This document shows, in pieces, positions 47,603 to 58,397 of a stretch of DNA of 64,000 bases. Numbering within the stretch: the stretch's first letter is position 1; each line of letters opens with the position of its first letter. Source of the stretch: Xanthomonas sp. (GTDB lineage: Bacteria; Pseudomonadota; Gammaproteobacteria; Xanthomonadales; Xanthomonadaceae); the NCBI RefSeq assembly GCF_017163755.1, contig NZ_JAFIWC010000001.1:1-64000 (forward strand). The letters are read 5' to 3'. The notes under the pieces were generated by a model. That model was not told the DNA's origin. It did no database searches and saw only the letters and a program-made list of their open reading frames with translations. The position numbers and the translations under genes were made by a program.

Positions 47603-48580
47603 TTATTGAAGGATGCCCAACAGTTCAACATCAAACGTAAGCGTCGCGTCCGGGCCGATCGGGCCGCCCGGCGTGCCCTGCGGGCCATAGCCCAGGTTGG
47701 ACGGAATCCAGAACCGGTACTTGGAGCCCACCGGCATCAGCGACACGCCTTCCGACCAGCCCGGGATCACCTGGTCCAGCCCGAACTCCACCGGCTGGCC
47801 CTTCTGGTAGGAGCTGTCGAACACCGTGCCGTCCAGCAGCTTGCCTTCGTAGGCCACGCGGACCTTGCTGGTCGGCATCGGACGCTCGCCGCTGCCCTGG
47901 CGCAACACCATGTACTGCAATCCTGACGCGGTGGTGACGACGCCCTTCTGGGTCTTGTTCTGGGCCAGGAAGTCGTTGCCCTTCTTGCGGTTCTCGGTGC
48001 CCAGCGTCGCCTGCTTGGCGGTCATTTCCGCCTGCTTGGCCGCCGAGAAGGCCTGCAGCGTGGCCGCGGCCTGCTCCTGGGTCATCGCCAGTTCGCCCTT
48101 GGCGAAGGCCGCGCGCAGCGCGCTGAACAGCGTCGGCAGGTCGAGGTCGTCCTTGATCCGCGCCAGCGACGGGCCGACCGCGCGATCGCCGAGCATCAGC
48201 CCCACGTTCTGCTTGGACACCGGCGGCGGCTGGCTGCCCGGCGCCATGCCCGGCACCTGCTGGCCGCTGCGCGCGGCCATCTGCGTGCGCAGCGCGGCGT
48301 CGGTAGCCTGGGTCTGCTCGTCGGACAGCAGTGGCTTGCCGCCATTGAACGCGTTCTCGATGGCGCGCTGCATCGACGCCAGGTCGATGTCCTGGGCGAT
48401 GGGCTCGAACGAGCGCGCCACGTCCAGGCCGATCGCATAGCTGACCTTCTGCTTCTCGCTGCTCAGCACCACCTGCTTGGAGGCATCCGCGCCGCCCGCG
48501 GCCGTCTGCGCGGCCGCGCCGTTGGCCACTGCCATGCCCATCAACAACGACGCCGCGGCGCCGCGCATTCCCATCTTCAT
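47603..48580 (-). CDS. fkpA: FKBP-type peptidyl-prolyl isomerase, periplasmic (FkpA/Mip type)
   Basis: Speeds proline isomerisation of secreted proteins. The ATG at 48580 (MKMGMRGAAA) gives 325 residues with a signal peptide ending near NGAAAQ. The N-terminal helical dimerisation domain (about 30-200, KVSYAIGLDVARSFEP) is followed by the FKBP domain (about 205-325), with VRVAYEGKLLDGTVFDSSYQ, IPGWSEGVSLMPVGSKYRFW and TFDVELLGI. The dimerisation domain is longer than in E. coli FkpA and includes a Q/G/P-rich insert near 100-120. In Xanthomonas such Mip-like proteins contribute to exoenzyme folding. Confidence 0.92.
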   Translation of the reverse strand: MKMGMRGAAASLLMGMAVANGAAAQTAAGGADASKQVVLSSEKQKVSYAIGLDVARSFEPIAQDIDLASMQRAIENAFNGGKPLLSDEQTQATDAALRTQMAARSGQQVPGMAPGSQPPPVSKQNVGLMLGDRAVGPSLARIKDDLDLPTLFSALRAAFAKGELAMTQEQAAATLQAFSAAKQAEMTAKQATLGTENRKKGNDFLAQNKTQKGVVTTASGLQYMVLRQGSGERPMPTSKVRVAYEGKLLDGTVFDSSYQKGQPVEFGLDQVIPGWSEGVSLMPVGSKYRFWIPSNLGYGPQGTPGGPIGPDATLTFDVELLGILQ

Positions 48581-48667
48581 TCGTTGCTTTCCTGGAAGTG
48601 AACTGGATACGCCGTCATTGGCGTGAGGCCGCATTGTCGCACGCGCGGCGGAGATGTCGATTCACGA

Positions 48668-49234
48668 TCAGCGCCGCGCCGGCGCCGCTTTCAGTTCGCG
48701 TTCGATGGCCGCCTGCAAGGCCGGATCATCCGGCGTGACCTTGCTCGGGAATTGCGCCACCACGCGTCCGTCGCGCGCGATCAGATACTTGTGGAAATTC
48801 CACCCCGGCGCCACGCCGGTGGCCTGGGTCAGCTGCCTGTACAGCGGCGTGGCGTCGGCGCCCAGCACGTGCACCTTCTCGAACATCGGGAACTTGACCC
48901 CGTAGGTCAGCGTGCAGAATTCCTGGATCTGCTGCTCGGAACCCGGTTCCTGGCCCTTGAAGTCGTTGGACGGGAAGCCGAGCACGCTGAAGCCCTGCTT
49001 GGCGTAGCGCTGCTGCAACTGTTCCAGGCCGTCGTACTGCGGCGTGTAGCCGCATTTGCTGGCGGTATTGACCACCAGCAACACCTTGCCGCCGTAGGCC
49101 TTGTTCAGGTTCACCTTGTCCTTGCCGGCCAGCGGGCGGTAGTCCAGGTCCAGCAGCGACGCCGCCCAGGCGCTTCCGGCCACCCCTATCGCGGCCAACA
49201 TCGTCATTGCGATCAATCGTTTATGCAGTTTCAT
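48668..49234 (-). CDS. btuE: Glutathione peroxidase, exported
   Basis: Thiol peroxidase reducing hydroperoxides. The ATG at 49234 (MKLHKRLIAM) gives 188 residues with a signal peptide (TMLAAIGVAGSAWA), so it acts in the periplasm. The catalytic cysteine C61 lies in VNTASKCGYT. The accompanying glutamine (DFKGQEPGS) and tryptophan (GWNFHKYL) complete the triad. Non-exported relatives are more common, which makes the signal peptide notable. It is the first gene of the minus-strand run and is divergent from the gntR operon. Confidence 0.93.
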   Translation of the reverse strand: MKLHKRLIAMTMLAAIGVAGSAWAASLLDLDYRPLAGKDKVNLNKAYGGKVLLVVNTASKCGYTPQYDGLEQLQQRYAKQGFSVLGFPSNDFKGQEPGSEQQIQEFCTLTYGVKFPMFEKVHVLGADATPLYRQLTQATGVAPGWNFHKYLIARDGRVVAQFPSKVTPDDPALQAAIERELKAAPARR

Positions 49235-49300
49235 CGGAGGCACTCGGTGGTCGTGAGAGGGACGCGGCGCACTAGGCCATCGGTTGGGTCGGTCATCGTG

Positions 49301-49341
49301 TTGACATGACGTGTGACGGTGTTATAGTTAAATACAACACC
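49301..49341 (+). promoter_or_regulatory. Promoter and overlapping GntR operator of the ABC operon
   Basis: TTGACA (49301-49306) and TATAGT (49323-49328) are spaced by 16 bp, giving a strong sigma-70 promoter. The palindrome GGTGTT (49318-49323) and AACACC (49336-49341), with a 12-bp AT-rich centre, covers the -10 box. This is a typical YtrA-subfamily GntR site, so the regulator encoded downstream probably represses its own operon here. Confidence 0.75.
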
Positions 49342-49364
49342 ACTCATCCAACGCAGGGGACACG

Positions 49365-49598
49365 ATGAACATCCAACGCCTACAGCGCAGCCTTCCGGCC
49401 CTGGTGGTCGTCGGCGCCCTGCTTTCGGTGAGCTGGGTCGGCGCCGAGCGCAGCCACGGACGGTCGCCCGATTATGGCGCCAGCGAGCCGCAGGAAGACA
49501 GCCGTGAGTCCGCCCCGCCGCGCCCGGCGCGGCGGATGCGCACGTCGCTCTCGATGCCCTATTTCTCCTTCGCGCAGTCGCTGCGCCCGCGGAGCTGA
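49365..49598 (+). CDS. Small membrane-anchored leader protein of the gntR-ABC operon
   Basis: Not recognised. The 77 residues comprise an N-terminal hydrophobic anchor or signal (ALVVVGALLSVSWVGA, about 12-27) and a polar, arginine/proline-rich remainder. The ATG at 49365 follows AGGGGAC. It ends 2 bp before the gntR start, and a GGAG inside its last codons serves as gntR ribosome-binding site. It lies directly behind the regulated promoter. It could be a small component of the transporter or simply a short exported protein. Confidence 0.65.
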   Translation: MNIQRLQRSLPALVVVGALLSVSWVGAERSHGRSPDYGASEPQEDSRESAPPRPARRMRTSLSMPYFSFAQSLRPRS

Positions 49599-49600
49599 CC

Positions 49601-49963
49601 ATGAGCGATATCCAATGGAGCGATGGCGCTCCCATCTACCGCCAGCTGAAGGATCGCGTGATCGCGATGATGCTGGACGGGATCATCAAGCCCGGCGACG
49701 CGCTGCCCTCGGTGCGCCAGGTCGCCGCCGAGTACCAGCTCAATCCGATCACCGTCTCGCGCGCCTACCAGGAACTGGCCGACGAAGCCCTGGTCGAGAA
49801 ACGCCGCGGGCTGGGCATGTTCATGACCGAGGAAGCGGCCAAGAAGCTGCGCGGCAGCGAGCGCGACCGCTTCCTCAACGAAGAATGGCCCCTGGTGCTG
49901 GAGCGGATCCAGCGGCTGGGGCTGACATTGGAAGACTTGCTGCCACCGGGGAAAACATCATGA
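49601..49963 (+). CDS. GntR-family regulator, YtrA subfamily
   Basis: A 120-residue repressor with the N-terminal winged helix of GntR (PIYRQLKDRVIAMMLDGII, LPSVRQVAAEYQLNPITVSR). It carries only a short two-helix C-terminal segment instead of an effector domain, the signature of YtrA members. These usually control adjacent ABC transporter genes. Its stop overlaps the ATP-binding gene (ATGA). The likely target is the palindrome at 49318-49341. The ligand or signal is unknown. Confidence 0.92.
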   Translation: MSDIQWSDGAPIYRQLKDRVIAMMLDGIIKPGDALPSVRQVAAEYQLNPITVSRAYQELADEALVEKRRGLGMFMTEEAAKKLRGSERDRFLNEEWPLVLERIQRLGLTLEDLLPPGKTS

Positions 49964-50841
49964 ATGCCGCTGTCGCTGCACCCGAATCCGTCGTTTCCGC
50001 CCGCGCCCTGCGCAAGGCCTACAACCACAAGCCGGCCCTGGCCGACACCTCCTTCGTCATCGAGCCCGGACGCATCGTCGGCCTGATCGGCCCCAACGGC
50101 GCCGGCAAGACCACCGCGCTCAAGGCCCTGCTCGGGCTGACCTCGGTCGAAGGCGAACTGCGGGTCCTGGGGATGGACCCGCGCAAGCAACGCGATGACC
50201 TGATGAACGACGTGTGCTTCATCGCCGACGTGGCGGTGCTGCCGCGCTGGATCCGGGTGCGCGAGGCGATCGACTTCGTCGCCGGCGTGCATCCGCGCTT
50301 CGACCGGGCCAAGTGCGAGCGCTTCCTGGCCAACACCAAGCTCAGCCCCAAGCTGCGCGTGCGCGAGATGTCCAAGGGCATGATCGTGCAGCTGCACCTG
50401 GCGCTGGTGATGGCGATCGACGCGCGCCTGCTGGTGCTGGACGAACCGACCCTGGGCCTGGACATCCTGTACCGCAAGGAGTTCTACCAGCGCCTGCTGG
50501 AGGACTACTTCGACGAGCAGAAGACCATCGTCATCACCACCCACCAGGTCGAGGAGATCGAGCACATCCTCACCGACGTGCTGTTCATCCGCGACGGCCG
50601 CATCGTGCTCAGCGCCGACATGGAGCACATGGCCTCGCGCTACACCGAGCTGCTGGTGCCGGCCGAGCACGTGGAGGCGGCGCGGGCGCTCAAGCCCATC
50701 GACGAACGCGCACTGCCGTTCGGCAAGACCGTGCTGCTGTACGACGGCGTGCCGCAGGCGCAGCTGGCCGAACTCGGCGAAACCCGCAGTCCCGGCCTAG
50801 CCGACCTGTTCGTGGCCATCATGAAGGGGACCTACGCATGA
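49960..50841 (+). CDS. ABC transporter ATP-binding protein
   Basis: The 293-residue ATPase subunit starts at the ATG at 49960, overlapping gntR. Walker A is GPNGAGKTTALK (about 45-56), Walker B LLVLDEPTLGLD (about 152-163), and the switch histidine lies in ITTHQVEEIEH. The signature motif is atypical (MSKGMIVQLHL in place of LSGGQ). The C-terminal 60 residues are a non-conserved extension. It pairs with the permease that overlaps by ATGA. The substrate is unknown; YtrA-type operons often respond to cell-envelope stress. Confidence 0.92.
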   Translation: MNAAVAAPESVVSARALRKAYNHKPALADTSFVIEPGRIVGLIGPNGAGKTTALKALLGLTSVEGELRVLGMDPRKQRDDLMNDVCFIADVAVLPRWIRVREAIDFVAGVHPRFDRAKCERFLANTKLSPKLRVREMSKGMIVQLHLALVMAIDARLLVLDEPTLGLDILYRKEFYQRLLEDYFDEQKTIVITTHQVEEIEHILTDVLFIRDGRIVLSADMEHMASRYTELLVPAEHVEAARALKPIDERALPFGKTVLLYDGVPQAQLAELGETRSPGLADLFVAIMKGTYA

Positions 50842-51821
50842 ACGCTTCCGCCAAGCCGATCACCAAGCTGTCCACCTTCCGCTGGCTGCTCAAGCGCGAG
50901 TTGTGGGAACACCGCGGCGGGTTCGTGTGGGCGCCGGTCATCACCGGCGGCATCATCACCGTGCTGTACGCCCTGCTCGCCCTGATCGGCACCGTCGCCG
51001 GCCGCGGCAATCGCGGCGACAGCTTCAACATCGACGGCGGCCCGGAGAAGGTCCACCAGATCGTCGGCGCGTTCGGCGACGGGATGATGCTCGCCGGGGT
51101 GATCCTGGCCTGCGTCGTGCTGGCCTTCGTGGTGTTCTTCTACGCGCTGGGCTCGCTATACGACGACCGCCGCGACCGCAGCGTGCTGTTCTGGAAGTCG
51201 CTGCCGTTGTCGGACCTGCAGACAGTGCTGTCCAAGGCGGCGTGGGCGCTGCTGCTGGCGCCGCTGGTGGCGGTGGGCGTCGGCCTGCTGATCGGCCTGG
51301 CGCTATGGGTGGTCACCGCCCTGACCCTGACCGTCAACGGCGTCACCGAGAGCGCGGCGGTGTTCACCCACTCGCATCCGCTGCGCATCATCGGCGGCGT
51401 GCTGGCGAGTCTGCCGATCTACATCATGTGGTCGCTGCCGACCGTCGGCTGGCTGATGTTCTGCTCGGCCTGGGCGCGCACCAAACCGTTCCTGTGGGCG
51501 GTGCTGATCCCGATCCTGGGCTGCGTGATGGCGAGCATGATGGGCATCCTGCCGATGCTCAACGTCCGCCACGACCTGATCTGGTACACGGTGGTCTACC
51601 GCGGCCTGCTCAGCGTGGTCCCGGGCACCTGGTACGGCCCGCTGAGCGAAGGCGCGCAGGGCACCGCGCAGATCAACTCGCCCGACGAGCTGGCCAACGC
51701 GATCCACCTCACCGATGCCTGGCGCATCTTCCAGGGCGCGGACATCTGGGTCGGCGCCGCGATCGGCGTGGCCTTCATCGTCGCGGCGATCTACCTGCGC
51801 CGCTGGCGCGACGAGAACTGA
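50838..51821 (+). CDS. ABC transporter permease
   Basis: The 327-residue membrane subunit has at least six transmembrane segments (for example VWAPVITGGIITVLYALLAL, GVILACVVLAFVVFFYALGS, IGVAFIVAAIYL) and a large extracytoplasmic loop after about residue 65. It resembles the ABC-2 type permeases of YtrA-regulated exporters. It starts within the last codons of the ATPase gene (ATGA), ensuring balanced synthesis. An exported substrate is assumed but not identified. Confidence 0.85.
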   Translation: MNASAKPITKLSTFRWLLKRELWEHRGGFVWAPVITGGIITVLYALLALIGTVAGRGNRGDSFNIDGGPEKVHQIVGAFGDGMMLAGVILACVVLAFVVFFYALGSLYDDRRDRSVLFWKSLPLSDLQTVLSKAAWALLLAPLVAVGVGLLIGLALWVVTALTLTVNGVTESAAVFTHSHPLRIIGGVLASLPIYIMWSLPTVGWLMFCSAWARTKPFLWAVLIPILGCVMASMMGILPMLNVRHDLIWYTVVYRGLLSVVPGTWYGPLSEGAQGTAQINSPDELANAIHLTDAWRIFQGADIWVGAAIGVAFIVAAIYLRRWRDEN

Positions 51822-51871
51822 CCGCTCGTCGCGGCTCTCCGGCACCCACCTTCACTCAAGGAACCCACGAC

Positions 51872-52693
51872 ATGCGCAAGTCCCTATTGCTGTGCACGCT
51901 GCTGCTGGCGCCCGCGCTGGCCCTGGCCGACGAGTGCGAGCACTCCGCCGCGCGCGAACTGAAACTGGACTTGGCCGGCGCCAAGGCGGTGGTGTTCGAG
52001 GTCCAGCAGCACGATCTCAGGCTCACCGGCACCGCCGGCGGCGCATCGGCGCTGCGCGGCCGCGCCTGCGCCTCGCGCGCCGAGCTGCTGCCGCAGCTGA
52101 CGCTGAGCCAGCGCCGCGACGGCGACAAGCTGGTGGTGACGCTGGCGCGCGACAACCCGCGCAGCTTCTCCATCGGCAACCAGTACGCCTACCTGGACAT
52201 CGCCGGCAGCGTGCCGAACAATTTGCCGGTACAGCTGAAGGTCGGCTCGGGCGATGCCCAGGTCAGCGGCGTGTCCACGCTCAGCGCCGACGTCGGCTCC
52301 GGCGACGTGGAGGTGCGCGCGGTGCGCGGGCTGGTCACCGCCGCGGTCGGCTCGGGCGACCTGGACGTGCGCGACGTCGGCAGCCTCAACCTGCTGTGGG
52401 TCAACTCCGGCGACGTGAAGATCGAACGCGTCGGCGGCGACGCCAAGATCGGCAAGATCGGCTCCGGCGACCTGGAGCTGGCCGGGGCGCGCGGCAACGT
52501 GCAGATCGGCTCGATCGGCTCCGGCGATGCGGACGTGCGCGATGTCGGCGGCGACCTGACGCTGGAATCGGTCGGCTCCGGCGACCTGGGCGCACGCGGC
52601 GTCGGCGGCAACCTGAGCGTGCAGCGCGTGGGCAGCGGCGACGTCCACCACAGCGACGTCAAGGGCCGCGTCAGCCTGCCCGCCAAGCGCTGA
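51872..52693 (+). CDS. Exported DUF4097/GIN-like beta-helix repeat protein
   Basis: A 273-residue protein with a signal peptide (LLLCTLLLAPALALA, about residues 5-19). From about residue 124 it carries eight repeats of 17-19 residues, each starting with a [VI]-[GN]-S-G-D element. This predicts a right-handed parallel beta-helix as in DUF4097/GIN proteins. It is 50 bp downstream of the permease gene and clearly part of the GntR operon. Function is unknown; a role in envelope sensing or as a surface-exposed scaffold is speculation. Confidence 0.82.
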   Translation: MRKSLLLCTLLLAPALALADECEHSAARELKLDLAGAKAVVFEVQQHDLRLTGTAGGASALRGRACASRAELLPQLTLSQRRDGDKLVVTLARDNPRSFSIGNQYAYLDIAGSVPNNLPVQLKVGSGDAQVSGVSTLSADVGSGDVEVRAVRGLVTAAVGSGDLDVRDVGSLNLLWVNSGDVKIERVGGDAKIGKIGSGDLELAGARGNVQIGSIGSGDADVRDVGGDLTLESVGSGDLGARGVGGNLSVQRVGSGDVHHSDVKGRVSLPAKR

Positions 52694-52729
52694 TCGCGCC
52701 GCCACTTCCCCAGAACCAGGAGAGATTCC

Positions 52730-53287
52730 ATGCAACCACGCCATCTGCCGCTGGCCGCGCTGGCCCTGATGCTGGCGCTCAGCGCCTGCCAGCGTTCGGC
52801 GCCGCAAGCCGACGCCGATACCACGTCCGGCCGCGGGCACGGCCTGACCTTCAACGGCGGCGACATCACCCTCCACGCGGACGGCGCGCCCGACGCGACC
52901 ATCACCCGCGCCGGCGACCTGCTGATCGACGGCAAACCGGTCGCGGTGACCCCGGCCCAACACGCGCTGGTCGCGGCCTACCGCGAGCAACTGGAGGCGG
53001 TCGGCCTGCAGGGCCTGGAGATCGGCAAGCAGGGCGCCGCGCTCGGGGTCAAGGCCGCCGGCGACGCGCTGGCCGGCGTGATCAGCGGCGATGCCGACAA
53101 GGTCGGCGCGCAGATCGAGGCCCAGGCCGAGAAGCTCAAGCACGAGGCGCTGAAGATCTGCGACCGGGTCGCGACGCTGCGCCTGGCGCAGGACACGCTG
53201 GTGGCGCAACTGCCGGCGTTCCGTCCGTACGCCAGCCTGGATGCCAGCGACATCAGCGACTGCCGCGACGAGAGCAGCCAGCACTGA
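52730..53287 (+). CDS. DUF2884 (YggN-like) lipoprotein
   Basis: The 185-residue product has a lipoprotein signal with lipobox LSAC. The mature part contains the DUF2884 pattern: GLTFNGGDITLHADGAPDA, then ITRAGDLLIDGKPV and TPAQHALVAAYREQLEAV. The C-terminal helix (LKHEALKICDRVATLRLAQD) ends with a cysteine near the tail (SDCRDE). It lies 36 bp after the beta-helix gene. Function is unknown. The following lipoprotein shares its central motif. Confidence 0.82.
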   Translation: MQPRHLPLAALALMLALSACQRSAPQADADTTSGRGHGLTFNGGDITLHADGAPDATITRAGDLLIDGKPVAVTPAQHALVAAYREQLEAVGLQGLEIGKQGAALGVKAAGDALAGVISGDADKVGAQIEAQAEKLKHEALKICDRVATLRLAQDTLVAQLPAFRPYASLDASDISDCRDESSQH

Positions 53288-53485
53288 GCGAAGGCGCGGC
53301 CTGTCGTCCAATGGCGGCAGGTCGTGTCGCCGCGGCGCGTGCACGGAGCAAAGAAGAGCCAGGACATGGGCGATCGTCCCGCGCCCGAGCGACGACCCGG
53401 CCCAGGTGCGCGCAACGGCGGCCCGGCGTGTGGGAACGGATGGCACGCCCTAGAATGGCGGGACTTTCCATCGCCCCCGCCACCC

Positions 53486-53929
53486 ATGAAAAAGCTATTG
53501 CTGCTGTTGTCCCTGCTGTCCCTGTGCCTGGCGTTGTCCGCATGCGGCCCGCGCGAGGGCGCGGCGGCGGATCCGTCATCGCGCGCCGAACGCGGCAAGC
53601 CGCGCGTGGCGGTCGGCAGCATGACGGTGATGCTGCGCCGCGCCCCGGCCGCCAACGCGTCGATCGGCCCGGACGGCAGCCTCAAGATCGACGACATCGA
53701 ACTGCCATTGCCGGCCGCGCAGCGCACGCAGCTGCAGAACCTGTTCATGCACCTGCAGATGCAGCGCCAGCGCGTGCTCGAGACCGCCGCGCCGGATCCG
53801 AACATGCGCTCGGTGCGCATGGCCACCACGCCCGAGATCTCCGCACTGCAGGCCGAGGTGCTGCGCGACATCGCGCCGTTGAAGCCCTACGAGGAGAGCT
53901 TCGGCAATCTGCAGGCCGAGCGTCGGTAG
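53486..53929 (+). CDS. Hypothetical lipoprotein related to the upstream DUF2884 protein
   Basis: The ATG at 53486 gives 147 residues with signal LLLLSLLSLCLALSAC (lipobox LSAC). The core NASIGPDGSLKIDDIELPLP, followed by AAQRTQLQNLF, aligns with DATITRAGDLLIDGKPVAV, then TPAQHALVAAY, of the upstream lipoprotein. The two genes are therefore probably tandem paralogues. The upstream frame to 53324 is proline-rich and unlikely. It is 198 bp after the DUF2884 gene, so it may have its own promoter. Confidence 0.75.
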   Translation: MKKLLLLLSLLSLCLALSACGPREGAAADPSSRAERGKPRVAVGSMTVMLRRAPAANASIGPDGSLKIDDIELPLPAAQRTQLQNLFMHLQMQRQRVLETAAPDPNMRSVRMATTPEISALQAEVLRDIAPLKPYEESFGNLQAERR

Positions 53930-54082
53930 CTTTGGGCGGGGATTGGGCGCGACGGTGCCTGGAACGAGCGTCCTCGCTGTACTGACGCGCTCTGACGGCG
54001 GCGCTCGTCGCGCGCGCGCCGCGCCGCAGGGTTGTGGCGATCGGCCGGCGGCGATCCGCCGGCCTCGTGCTCGCGGCGTGGC

Positions 54083-55501
54083 TCAGCCGCCCCCGCCCCC
54101 GCCGGCGTGGATGCCGCCCTGGGTCAGCGCCGCCGGGTCGAGCAGCTTGCGCAGCTCCGCCTCGTCCAGGCCGCTGTCCTCCTTGGCCACCTCCAGCACC
54201 GGGCGGTTCTCCTTGTAGGCGCGCTTGGCGATCGCCGCCGCCTTCTCGTAGCCGATGATCGGGTTCAGCGCGGTGACCAGGATCGGGTTGCGGTCCAGCG
54301 CCTCGCGTACCCGCTCCTGGCGCACCTTCAGCCCGGCGATGGCCGAATCGGCCAGCAGCCGCGACACCTGGCTCAGCAGGCCGATGCCGTCAAGCAGGTT
54401 CGCCGCGATCAGCGGCAGGGTCACGTTCAACTGGAAGTTGCCGGTCTGCCCGGCCACGGTGATCGCGGTGTGGTAGCCGATCACCTGCGCGCAGGCCATC
54501 ACCGTCGCCTCCGGGATCACCGGGTTGACCTTGCCCGGCATGATCGAGCTGCCCGGCTGCAGCGCCGGCAGCTCGATCTCGCCGAGGCCGGCCAGCGGGC
54601 CGGCGTTCATCCAGCGCAGGTCGTTGGCGATCTTGATCAGCGCCACCGCCAGCGCGTTGAGCTGGCCGGACAGCTCCACCGCATCGTCCTGCGCGGCCAG
54701 CCCCTCGAACTTGTTCTCGGCGCTGTCGAACCGGGACTTGCCGAGCGCCGACAGCGCTTTGGCTGCCTTGCCGCCGAAGCGCGGGTCGGCGTTGATGCCG
54801 GTGCCGATCGCGGTGCCGCCCAGCGGCAGCCGGCGCAGGCGCTTGAGGCTGTCCTCGATCCGCGCCTGCGCCGAGTCCAGCTGCGCCGACCACGCCGAGA
54901 ACTCCTGCTGGAAGGTCAGCGGCATAGCGTCCATCAGATGAGTGCGCCCGGTCTTGACGATGCCGGCGAAAGCCTTGCCGCGCTTGTCGATGGTCTTGCG
55001 CAAGTGCTTGAGCGCCGGCAGCAGGTCCTGCTCGGCGGCCAGCTGCGCCGACACGCGGATCGCCGTGGGCACCACGTCGTTGGAACTCTGGCCCAGGTTG
55101 ACGTGGTCGTTGGGGTGCACCTTGTCCGTGCCGGCGCCCTGCTTGAGCAGGCGGGTCGCCAGCGTGGCGATGACCTCGTTGGCGTTCATGTTCGACGAGG
55201 TGCCCGAACCGGTCTGGTAGATGTCGATCGGGAACTGCGCATCGTGGGTGCCGGCGGCCACGTCCAGCGCCGCGGCCTGCACCGCCTTGGCCACGCCCTT
55301 GGGCAGCAGCCCGAGCTCGGCGTTGACCCCGGCGGCGGCGGCCTTGATCAGCCCCAACGCGCGGATGAAGCCGCGCGGCATCGGCCGGCCGGACACCGGG
55401 AAGTTCTGCACCGCACGCTGGGTCTGCGCGCCCCACAGCGCTTCGGCGGGCACCTGCAGCTCGCCCATGCTGTCGTGCTCGACCCTGAATTTGTCGCTCA
55501 T
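54083..55501 (-). CDS. fumC: Fumarate hydratase class II
   Basis: Iron-independent TCA-cycle enzyme that hydrates fumarate to malate. The ATG at 55501 (MSDKFRVEHDSMGELQV) gives 472 residues. Motifs include WGAQTQRAVQNFPVSG, SGTSSNMNANEVIA, HPNDHVNLGQSSNDVVPTA and the signature GSSIMPGKVNPVIPE. The C-terminus ends in a glycine tail (GGIHAGGGGGG) encoded by CCCCCGCC repeats, longer than in E. coli FumC. It lies convergent with the lipoprotein gene and downstream of the CAP-domain gene on the same strand, 193 bp away. Confidence 0.97.
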   Translation of the reverse strand: MSDKFRVEHDSMGELQVPAEALWGAQTQRAVQNFPVSGRPMPRGFIRALGLIKAAAAGVNAELGLLPKGVAKAVQAAALDVAAGTHDAQFPIDIYQTGSGTSSNMNANEVIATLATRLLKQGAGTDKVHPNDHVNLGQSSNDVVPTAIRVSAQLAAEQDLLPALKHLRKTIDKRGKAFAGIVKTGRTHLMDAMPLTFQQEFSAWSAQLDSAQARIEDSLKRLRRLPLGGTAIGTGINADPRFGGKAAKALSALGKSRFDSAENKFEGLAAQDDAVELSGQLNALAVALIKIANDLRWMNAGPLAGLGEIELPALQPGSSIMPGKVNPVIPEATVMACAQVIGYHTAITVAGQTGNFQLNVTLPLIAANLLDGIGLLSQVSRLLADSAIAGLKVRQERVREALDRNPILVTALNPIIGYEKAAAIAKRAYKENRPVLEVAKEDSGLDEAELRKLLDPAALTQGGIHAGGGGGG

Positions 55502-55529
55502 ACGCCAATCTCCGCATCTGCAAAAGTAG

Positions 55530-58211
<2,682 letters not shown>

Positions 58212-58397
58212 AGCCGGGCGCATCGCGCAGGTGCCGTGCATGCAGCCGCCGTCGCTCGACCTGGACATGCCGGGCTTGGCCCGCACCGCATGCGCCGGGC
58301 CACGGTGCCGCCGCCGCTTGATCCACCTCAATGCCGTGCGCGGCGTCCGCGGCGCATGCTCGGCGCCGCCCGCCTACCGACCTCCCAGGGAATTCCC

